DNA of 64,000 nucleotides from Phoronis australis (lineage: Eukaryota; Phoronida; Phoronidae), in NCBI GenBank assembly GCA_002633005.1, contig NMRA01000010.1, forward strand, positions 1,111,252 to 1,175,251. Reading direction: 5' to 3'. Position 1 is the first letter of the stretch; the number at the start of each line of letters is the position of its first letter. Both the position numbers and the translations under genes were made by a program. Of the stretch, positions 43,901 through 55,900 are shown piece by piece. Below the pieces are notes generated by a model that ran no database searches, was not told the origin of the DNA, and was given only the letters and a program-made list of their open reading frames with translations.

Positions 43901-46900
43901 GCCTCTCATAATCTCAAGTAAGTTTACTCCGTCACCACCACAAGAGACCATAATGTCAACTGAAGCCCCCAAAGCACACATTAAGAGTTTTTGTTTCCAC
44001 AAAAAACGTGAAGTCAAAAGAACTCTGCATCCACTGGTCAAGAACAGTAACACCATGCCAATATTACTGCTCACTAATGTAGACAGCTACTCAACGAAAG
44101 GCTAAATATTCATCCTACATTCTACGTTTTTGTATCCAATATTAATTAAAGAATATACAAAATACTAGAATCTCACAATATATTAAATACTTTTTGGCAT
44201 CAGAATGTATATAGTACCTGAAGAGTTTCATGTTTTTAAAGACAATCTAACAAATGAACATACACATCACCCAACATCTCATACATATTAATTAACGACA
44301 TCACAAATATATTCCTTGAGCAACACAGACAATTGTGGCAGAATTTAAAATGAGGATTAATACTAATTCATCATTATTTGACAGCAAGCTGAATATAAAT
44401 CTGGAGAAAAACACCACTTATGTTTGATGCGAGTTGTGCGTTAAAGGTTTTAACATGTCACCACTTCAGGAATAAAAAATAATTTGGTGAAAACACTCGG
44501 GTTTAAACAATCACGAAATCAATCAAAAATCGTCAAATATATGTCTTCAACCTCAGCTGGAATAGAAGGAACTGTAACGCGGAAACAGTAAGTTTAGATG
44601 TAACGCAGTAGTTAAAAGAAGATCCAAACATACTTAATGACCAATAAAGTATTTTACACTGATCACATTTGTAGCTAAATTTTGAGGTGCACAACATTTT
44701 ATTATCCATGGCTCAAACTTTAGAATTCTTTTACCTATATTAAGATAAGCATTAGGAATCAACACTTATCCAACAAGATCTATTACTTGGTCCACCAACA
44801 CTTGACTTAACTCTGGGGCAGTGTTGGTCTACATGGGAAACTTGCCAGCCCGTAATCATCACCAAGTGAATACCAGAGTGATCAACAAATTCAGACTTAC
44901 ATGTCAATAACTTATACTTTTCATTTTTGCAATTAAGTTAAACCCAATCTTATTACCAGTGTAATTTACTTAGTCACATGTTAAAATCCAATGACAGACA
45001 CAAGACAAGGTCACAAATTTATTACGTCAGGTGACCTGTAATCTGCACATTTCTGACAAAAAATGAAAGGGAGTTAATCGCAGTCTTGGCCAAGTATTTA
45101 CATCCAATCTATTTTGATGCACAGGTACCTGTTTCATTACAGACTTTATTTCATCAATCAAAAATCAAATCGGTTGAGCAACTCCATTGTGGGGCCATCG
45201 CCCGTGCACCTACGACACCCACAGGCAATGTATTGACTAGATCAGTCAGATGGTATGACACATGACACTCGATTCACACATTCTCTGAGCTAAGGTTCAA
45301 TAGAATTTCATTTCAAGATAAATATTGAAATGTTTGAATTGTTCAATGTTTTGATTCAAGAATTTGACCAGTAAAAGGACTTGTCCTTCACCCTTACTAG
45401 TAGCTTGACATGTAAATGCATAATTAATTGAACCCTCATGATTCTAGTGAAGAATCAATATTATATTACAATAAAGGGTGATACAAAACAACTTTACATT
45501 AAGGCAAATGAGATAGCAGGCATCAAAGGAAATAATGCACTTTTGACATTTCCAGCTATCTGAGAATCCTGTACAACTAAATTCTTGTTACACAGTTCAT
45601 ATCAGCAATGTTTCAATAAAATGAACATATCGCTAGACACTCCGCACAAGGGATATGTCCATCAATTGAGCAATTTTGTTTTAGTTTTTCACTTTATAAA
45701 AGAATAACAACCTCAAGAGGTAGGCTGCCGTCAGTGTTTCAAGTGATGCACATTGCTAGCACCACCATATTTTATCCAAGTTGGAAGTTAGGGTAACCAC
45801 TAATGCACTGTTCCTTTGGCACATACAGTAGTTGACAAAATTTCTTCTCCTTGAAGACCGTTGAAATTTTGAAACAATAATTTAACATGAATTTTCAAAT
45901 GAATTAGCGTTATTTTTCATGTTTTTAAAAAAATTCACATTAAGTTGATGAAATTGCAATATACATGATTGTTGGCTATCATCTCAATTATTGGAGGTGT
46001 TTATGCTGCCTCAATTATAATTAGAGAAAATCCTTATTGTTGGTGCACCCAGTACCAAGAACAAGATAGGGTGTTAATATATCTTACACATGCCAAAATA
46101 ACACATTAACCTAGCAATGTTGATCCAGTGCTGGGTGTGAAAGTACAATTAAGCCAACATAACATGGCAAAAACAATAGTAACATTCTCCATGTATCTAG
46201 GGCAACTACTTTTTACAATTACAAACAATGGTATGAACATTACAGGAATCAATTAAAATAAATTCACATGTAAATCCAATTAGACACCAAAGTGTAATGA
46301 AATTATTTCTTTCCCATGTTCAATAATGATTTGGATATATATTATAGTACAAGAGAGTGAAAAGCATTTTGAAGTTAACAAACTAGTGGCAGTAACAGAG
46401 GGAGTATGATTGTAGCGAATCTGAGGTGCTTAGCGCTAAATGGAGGGAAAATCGGAAGGGGGTTTCCCGCCTCCCGCGTAAGATTTTTTTGATTTTCAGT
46501 AGCTGGTTTCATTTTTCTGGCGACATTTTTTAAATTTTTATTTTTGATCCTGTCTCGAAAGGTTTGAACCTCTGAACCCCCCCCCACCCCCCGTAGATCC
46601 GCCTCTGCAAACAGTTGATACCAAACATCAAATGTAAACGTTGGTTCTCATCAATTTTGTAAATGATATCAGAAAAGAATTTTTAGACATGCTACAATTG
46701 TTCATAACCAAGAGAAGATTCCACAGACCTAATTTGTTTAGCAACAACCCAGATCTCGCAAGATCTCGCAAAATCACTCATGTGCAAAGAGAGTGTGTAC
46801 GAGTCTGCTCATGAGTTTATTACAGTAATCTTTCCTAGCAAAACGGTGGTAACTTAAGTGATCGTACAGTGACGCAAACACAGTCAATTACAGAACAGAA

Positions 46901-49900
46901 TGCAAGAGTTACGTGGTTGAATTCCCCGTTTCTGTTCCATAAGAGAAGATATCTTGTTGCAAGAGCAGCCTTATGTCTCATGATCTATGGAACTGGACAC
47001 TGAATCAAACAGCTAAGTCAAGTGCAGTCCATTTTTATGGGTCTTTTCTTAAAAACATTTTGATCACATGAAAGTTTGCTTTTGGCAATATATTTCTCTG
47101 CTGAATCCCATATATCTACAAGAAAAATTTGAGTCCATGCCCATTCTAAAAATTGAAGAGGGCCACCACAGCTACTGTCCCAGTACAGCTACTCAAAAAC
47201 AAAACTGACAGGAATACATTTGAGACCTTGTTAGGGAAGTTAGGTACACTGTTCAACAGAACATAATCAGCAGATCCCTATTGATTCCTAATGAAGTTTG
47301 TTACCCATATGACAAGACAATGCAATATTGATTGGCAGGGAATAAGGACAATTATTCCAATAATGTAGTCAACTGCCTGGAACAAATGATTTGAATGACG
47401 TTTGGTGCAAAATTTTTGTATTACCTGGACATAATGAGAATTTATCAGTGAACAGACTGACGATGCACATTTATTTTAGACAAAATCTTAGGTCTCATCT
47501 ACAACCAATGCAATGGTAAAAATACTTACCGTACATACACTTCAGTGTAATACCACTTGCTACCTAACGTGAATACAATGTGTATGATTCTTTTAAGTTA
47601 TAATAGACAAAATGGTTCTTGACTGACACTTACTAGTACTGACATCTTAAAGAAAAACAATAGTCTGAGGTTTATTTGGATGCTGCAGCCTAGATTCCAT
47701 TAGTTTTCAGACTTCGCTTACAAGTGCAAGGCACCTGTGACCAGTTGCATGAAACGTCCCAACTGAAGACTCAGTTAAATCCCTTGAATCATCTGCACTC
47801 AAATGCTACGTTTTTCAATCACTTCGACTTTGTTATGAGCTCCACTTTGACTAATGACATTTTCAAAAAATACATTTCAGTGAGAAGATATAAAAGACTA
47901 AGTCCCTATATTACAGTAATTACACGAAAATGTCCTTGTTAACTTCCATTCATATTGAGAATCTAACATGTCTAATTTACTCTTGGTATCAAAGCTAAAA
48001 TAGCCTTACTAATGAAGATGAAACAGCTTCAGAAAGGACACATCAGTATATGCACAAGTACACAACTCTATTGAAAAGTTAATATTTAATGAAAAAAATA
48101 GGTCTCTATTAGGGACTGTTTCATGCAATGGCCAGTGAGTTCCACTTTGTAGTTACTAACTCCAGGGTACTTTCTCAAAATCAAACCACTGGTCACCTTC
48201 TGTCCATTGCCTATCAAAATTGGTTTCTCAAAATTTGAGAGCACCTCTTTCGTTTGTTCCGTTTTTGACTTTCCGCCATGCAAACCTACATTGAAGAAAC
48301 GCATTTTTTGTTTCCCATGTCGCATTTTTCATTGTGACAATACCCTTATTGTTGCTATTCACGACTGAATTGTATTTCAAATCATGCACTCGTTTGTACT
48401 AGTTACGTTCAATGTACAATGTATTCATGAAATCTAGAATTTATCTTTTCTTAGTTACATTCCTAATTTCCAGATTCTACATTTTAGTTGTTAGGTAAAA
48501 TATACCTTTCAAAAGAACTAAAACTACCGTGAACTTGTGGGTTAACGCCCTGGGCGCTTAAATTGGGAAACCCTGAGACATGGGGTGGGTGATTACCCAA
48601 GCAATGGGTGCTTAAATCAAAAAAATTGGCAAAAAGTCGAGGGGGGGATTACCCAAGCAGTGGACATTAACCCGCGAGTTTACGATACGTTATTGCTAGG
48701 TACCAAGCACCAATTTCCATGGCAGAGGTCCTGTTTTGGGCGCGTCAGTCTGATTTAGAGGACCGGCGGTCATGTTGCTTCTCACCCCTGATACAAGCAC
48801 TACCTAAATGGTTAAGCACTATGCTCTGTGTTATTGCAGCAACATCATGCTCAAAAGAGGCCACATCACAAGTGGAGCCACAGCTGATTGTGATCAGAAC
48901 AGCCATTAATGCAGTAAACCTCAAATAAATTAAAGTGGGCCTCAGTCAAGATGACCTTATGCTGGTTCATTTGGCATTATAGCATGTTTGTTTTATATAG
49001 TCAGTTTTAATGGGACAGCATGGCATATTTAACTGGGGCAAATCTAAGATAAGAAGTGAAGCGCTTGTTTACCAAAGTTCAGTTTGAACCTGTGGAATTC
49101 TGTTTAATAACTGATATTTCCATCATAAACAAATTTATAGATTCAGAGACGGGGTCAAAGAATGTGCAACAGGATGTACCTAAAGGACAAGCATCTTAAT
49201 TTCAAAACACTGCATCCTCCTCAAAGTGTGAGATTTTTACATGAAAAACAATTATTGAAAAAATATTTTGTAAAACGTAAATATTACAAAACAAAAGGAC
49301 ACATAGAAAAACAATGTAAAAATGATATAGGTCATGAAACAACAAGATTTCCTTTTCTCACATTTAATTAACATTTCATTTCACATTACTTATGCTAAGT
49401 AATTTTTGTTTAATCCATAATCAGAATCTAGACCAAGACTCATACTTCATGCTTTAAAATGATTAGGTCAGTAAATTTTAGCACCAAATAGATTATGAAA
49501 ACCATCGATTTTTAGATAGAAATAATAACTAAATGTAGAAGCTTGACTTGTCTAACAAGTTAAAAATCTGGTGAATATATCAAATTTCCAACACTTAATA
49601 GATTTGACCTGTTCTATGCACATACAATACCATCCACACAATACGTATCCAGAGTACGGGGCATAACTGTAATCAACATAACATAATGAAGGCACATGCA
49701 AACAAGTCAGATGATAAATTCTTGTGAGTTCAACAAAGTGAATTACAATTTACAACCCTGATGGAAGAGAAGAGGCTTGGCTGAAGTTGGAGGAATCAGC
49801 TTTCAAACCATTTCAGAATTCTTGAAATAAACTTTGACCTTTTGTTTTTGCGTTTAACCATGCAATGTATTCCTATTTCATTTGACTCCCTACTTGGTAG

Positions 49901-52900
49901 TTCATTTGGATTGTGGAAGGAAATGGAAGTAAACCCCCAAAAGACTTTGATGAAAGTGGTGAACCTTGACCCTTAGTAAAATAAGGGAAAACATGAAGAT
50001 GGCAATAACAGTGATGCTGGCCACATACAATCCTTCAAGGCGCACAACAGACACTCCTGGACTAGGTGCAGCATTTTACTATGCATTAATTGATCTCATT
50101 CATGATAGGAAACCCTCCTCTCATATAAGTACATGGCACTGGCATGAACTGTGCATCACACTTCTTTATAATTACAGTATCACAGTTCCTACCAAATATT
50201 ATACATGAATACAAAATCAATTTGAAGGCCATCTCATAGATGACATAAAGATCTTGGATATAAAATGCTCCACCTTACAAGTACATCGTTTCTCAACACT
50301 TTTACAATCCAATCACGGTAGTACAAAGTTTTAACAAACTGCTATGGTGGCTAAAAAGATGAAAAACACCTTCAATCACTAAGCAATTAGAGTCAGTCAT
50401 ATGTCAAAGAAAGCATTGTGAATTATGCATATAATGAAAATCAACTCTCCAGGCATTTATAAGGGCTAATAATGTCAATGTGCCTAGTGCTTTGTTTCAA
50501 TCACATTTATAACCATAGCAACACAAACAAAATTTGAAATTACTTGATATGGGTTGTAATTTATGACCACGACGTACAACAACATGTGTTAGGACAGTCA
50601 AGTGCAGTTGACTTTCACATGATTCAGTGATTTAAATTGAATTAGGCTGTTCAGTAACCAAGAACTAACAAATGTAAGTGTTGAGAACGACACTTGGAGA
50701 AACAAATGAAAAATGCTTGCGATGGTTACGATGACGATTATGAGTGTGATGATGATGCATTGCTGAAAATGAATGAAAAATATTGATGACGATGACCAAT
50801 AGTAAATCAACAAAAGGACAGCGAGGAACCAGTCAATAACAGAGCAGTCAAAAAGTCTTGAATAACTCAAAAATGGTAAATCATGTCAAGAAACGGATGA
50901 AACTGTTGACGAGGTCTATTCACTCAGAAAAAAATTCAGAATGATTCGTCAAAAGATGCCAGAGATATGGCACAAAAAGTCAATCAATAAAAGAGTAGAT
51001 GTCAGGAATCAAGGACTCATCCAGCCTCGTCGCTTAGCCTCAAGATGGCGCTGATCGGTTTACGTAGCCATTTGAGGATAGGTGAGGAGATACCTTCTGC
51101 GCGCTGATTGGCCGAAGGCGATGTTCACCGTTTCCAGAAACTAAACAAGATCCAAATGTGGATTTTAATTATTTTCACAGGCATTGTTACTGCCATTTAT
51201 GATTCAGAAGAAAAAGACATTCCTTTGGTTATTGTTTGAAATGAAAGGTCTTTTGTTTAACTGATGGTACCTTAGAAAGCTCAAACACCATTTAGATCAG
51301 TTCACTAAATTATACACAAAGCCAATATCGGAGTCAGAAACGAGGCCACCATCATCCACGTAGTACTCAGAAATGATTATCTTTGAACTTCAAAATTGAC
51401 ACTAGATGTATTGGCTCACATGATCCCTGCTTTGGTTATAGGACAATGGTGATAACAATTATTATCTGTGTCAAGTGACAACCCAATGTATGTTGTAACC
51501 TTGTTGATTATGAAATTATGACAGTACGCAAGTTGCTCCATTGCATTTGATGAGGCACCTCTTGAATGGTTTTAAGGCTATGGAGGACCTTAGAAAAATG
51601 ACCACATTTGGCTAAATTAGGAACATCTTTTCTCAGAAGTGACTGATCAGATAGAAATGAAGCTTTCAGACTTATGCACTGTTCTCGCAAAGGATAAGTT
51701 AGAAAACCTTTACAACATTTTTGAGATTTCATCGCATACATATCAAAACAAAATTTGATCATGATGCCATTGCTTTGCATCACATCGAAATTTTTTTTAT
51801 AAAATTCATCATTCAAGTGAAATAAAATTGAGAATGCCATTTATTCCATACGCGTTGAATAAGTTGAGTGCAATACTGCCATGAGGTGTTGTTTTCTCTA
51901 ATGCACTTCTGGGACTACTTGAACAGTGACCTATGACATTGAACTTGGTTAGCCAGTTCGATAATCAAAATTTCCCATAATTCTTTAAAGTAATAAAGTT
52001 GTAGAGGTATAAATTACACTCAACATGCAATCAGGATGCAAACGTAACATAAGGTGCAAAAATGTTAATTATATAACACTTCTGTCTTAGATTTATTTGC
52101 TACAACTTGCAACTAATGCGCGAAATTCCTCGGTAACTACAACGTTAATATTGTTGTTATTTAATTATTTTCAGGAAATGTTACAAGTTCAATGCACAAT
52201 CATCATTGCTTTCATTTTTGTTGTCTCTTCTCAAGTAATATGTCGTCCCATTAATACTGTTTTCTTTAATTAGAGTGTAAACTTGTAACATTACATGCAA
52301 GTACATACAGCATTACATGTTATGATCTGCCACATGAACAGTCTGGGTGAAAATAAAAGCAACTAAGACTTCAAAGTGTATGGTATCAATACAAAACGTA
52401 CCTCGAGTGGCATACATAAAATAACATCTCACTCGACCTTATTCCCGGTGTCGAACTCGTGAGATATTTCATCTACACCATTCTCCGTACGCTTTGTGTA
52501 TTTATTCTCATACGGAAACCCAGCAATCAAAGAAAAATGATTAAAAACAACAAAAGATTTAAGGAATAAGATTGCAGAGCAAAATTTTAGGGGAAATGAG
52601 ACGCGGAGTACATAAATGTGTATGTCCAAAAATGTCTTGATAAACGTTTGCCTTGACCCTTCTACCACAGCTAAGCTCAAATCAACAATGTGATGAGGAC
52701 ATTGACAGTCTAAGCCTAAGCATTTGAAATGATTTGTCAGTCAGTTTAGAAGCCAGCCTACAAATTACACTCTGACATCATATAGGGAATGTCACAGACA
52801 AGTGACAACCATGTCACAATTTTTAGTTGTTGTTCTGTGTTCAAACTATATAAATGTTTGTAGTCCAACCTCTCTGCAGTAAACCAATAAAGTAACACGG

Positions 52901-55900
52901 GCATGCTTGGGTCAGCCATGACATTCACGGTAGATCTATTCAGAACTTGTCATTCCTCATTTTCGCCAGAAATCAATCAAGTTATGTGATGCATAGTCAT
53001 CTTCAGGCTCTAAAAATTGTTCGGGGATTTGTTACCGAACTTTTAGTTGCTCCTTGGAAACCAGATTGAAAGACATTATATCATGAGTGAAAACAATGAA
53101 GACCAGTGACACAGCCAGCAGCCAGCCCAGAAATGTCAGTGTGTACAGGATATACCGGTATCATGTAGTATGCTCACATTGCCTGTAGCACATCAAAGTT
53201 AGCCTTGTAAAGGTTATTGGAGGATTTTACTATTGTAAACTCTATGTGTAAGCAGCACAGGGGATAGTAGTACTTACATCTACATGGTGTGTAGGAAGTT
53301 TATAATGCATGACTGATGATAAAAAGATAATAATACTACCACAAATTCACTGTATCAATATAGAATTGTCTAGTGCACAAATAAAATTTCCCCATTTACT
53401 AGACTATTGAAATTCTGTCTTCCCTATTTCCAATATGATATTATACAGATTAGAAAATAGTAAATAAATGGGACCAACCAATGTGTACACAAACTGGGCT
53501 CTTTGTTATTGTAGTATTTCTATACCAACCAGTGTGACTTCATGAAAACTAACCACACGAAAAGAATACCTACATTTCTCTCTGCTAATCATATACAGTT
53601 TGTACCTCATATTGTCTACTATAACTGTGAACATTTCAACCGAGAAAAGACAAATATTGTGCCAGTTTGGTGGATATTAATTCTTTTTTTAATTTATTCA
53701 TTTTTACTGTACTTTATTGTAAAACACAGAACTGGAAATAATAGCAAAAAAAAAAACTTTCAACCAGCATAGTTCGGCAATCCTTGAAATGACGTCAGCC
53801 TGTCATTATAAATTGAAACTAAAACCATAGGTTTCTTTATCTAGATAATGCTACAGAAAGTTTCACAGTGAGAAGCGAGTAGACAATTTTGAAATTAAAA
53901 AAAACATACACATCAGTCCAAGATACAGAAATGTGTGTTTAAATGTCGAACTTTGAAATTTTAATGAACAGGTAATTGGAAAAGGCAAAACGTAAAACGA
54001 GAGCGCTCGGAGGAGCGACACTTGGCGGAACTAATCGAAAAGACGACGATGAGGGAGACGACGACAATCAAGACGATCACGGCGGCAATTATGAATTANA
54101 ACCAGCATAGTTCGGCAATCCTTGAAATGACGTCAGCCTGTCATTATAAATTGAAACTAAAACCATACGTTTCTTTATCTAGATAATGCTACAGAAAGTT
54201 TCACAGTGAGAAGCGAGTAGACAATTTTGAAAATAAAAAAAAAAAAAACATACACAGAAATGGTGTGTTTAAATGTCGAACTTTGAAATTTTAATGAACA
54301 GGTAATTGGAAAAGGCAAAACGTAAAAAATACCCACTTTGAAACACTATAACTAAATCAAACATATTTTGGCATTACAAAGAAAATTAACTTAAAAACAG
54401 CTAGGGCAGTAAATTTGACACTGAGCCAAATTCAGTTAGGTGTCACTTCAAGTCACATAAAAAGACAGTTAACTACAGGGATAAAATATGGCAAATACTT
54501 GTAAAAACATAAATAGCTATAGCACAAATATCTGTTTTCTGCAGGCTGCCAGTTCATAAGTAGATTCTTTGGACAACCACCATTTATTTTAAGGGAAGGT
54601 AATGGAAGATAGTTATCCATGCTTCAGGGCAGCTATAAAACATCTGTTATGGAAATAATGACTAAAACAAAAAGAACATAAATACCAAACTTGACAGAAA
54701 GAACAAAAAGAGTCTGAACTAGAACAATCAAAAAGATATTGATCAATCTTTTATTAGTCAATCTCCTACTCAACACTGTTGTGAGAATAGTGTTCAGCAT
54801 ATATGCCTTGGTCAGTGCAACATATCACATATGACATAACAGGCCCTAACCATGTATAGTCAACTGAACATAATACTGCAAGACACCTAATGCAAACAAT
54901 ATGGCTTCAAATTCCCCATCAGAAAATGCAACAACATGGGAGTCAGAGGATACCAAAAGATTTAATGTAAACAGCAAAGAAAGATTTCCTGAGGAGAAAG
55001 AAGACATGCGAACACTTAAAATTTTCCTGATTTTAAATTTAAATATCAAATTTCCAAACTTTAGTGTGTCATGTACTTTTCATTGATATGCAGGATCTGA
55101 CATTTTGTCTGTTATTCAGTATAAGCCAACAATAACAGAGCTACTAAAACTGGTGGTCATTACACTGTTACAGGACAATAGACTGTTATTGGGACCTCCT
55201 TAAAATGACCCTTTCTACACATTAATAGGTCTTCTTCATTCAGTCTGTGATTGTGGCAATACTTCAAAAAGTATTTACCGGTAAATGTATTCAGTCAGAC
55301 ACACAGAGAATGAAATAACAAAGTTCCAAAAAATCAATAATTACAATTTATTACAACACCAATTATGGTTCAAGTCTGTTTTAAATTACCGTGACAAATA
55401 ACTCCACCCTCCTGATCATCAACAACCATTTTGATTCTCAATGATACCATTTATTGAGAGCTCTAACTTGATCAAAATATTTTATTAATTGAATGCTTAT
55501 TTATTTGTCTGGGTTATTAAAAACTACAGGTATCAGGTTTTAAGGTCATTTGTTATGGAGTGACACAGGAGATCTGAACACAGTTCATAGGAAATGTAAT
55601 TACGTTTGCTACTTTACACAGGTCAGTTGTGTGTAGCACATTGGTTTCACTCCACAATTCAAAGGACTAGTCCAACATGAATTTGTAAAGGTATGAATCC
55701 ACTCAAATACAAAATGTATAACGATACAAATGATGAACTTTAGCATTTTGCAGTTTTATAGCCAAAGGTCAACCAAATACCATTTCAACATTATTTTCAG
55801 TGGAACATAAAAGAAAATCAACTACCTCAAAGATAAAGAGGTTAAGGGAAAACAATTACAGAAACACCCCTCTCCTCAAGAGTGGACTAGTCCAACCATG

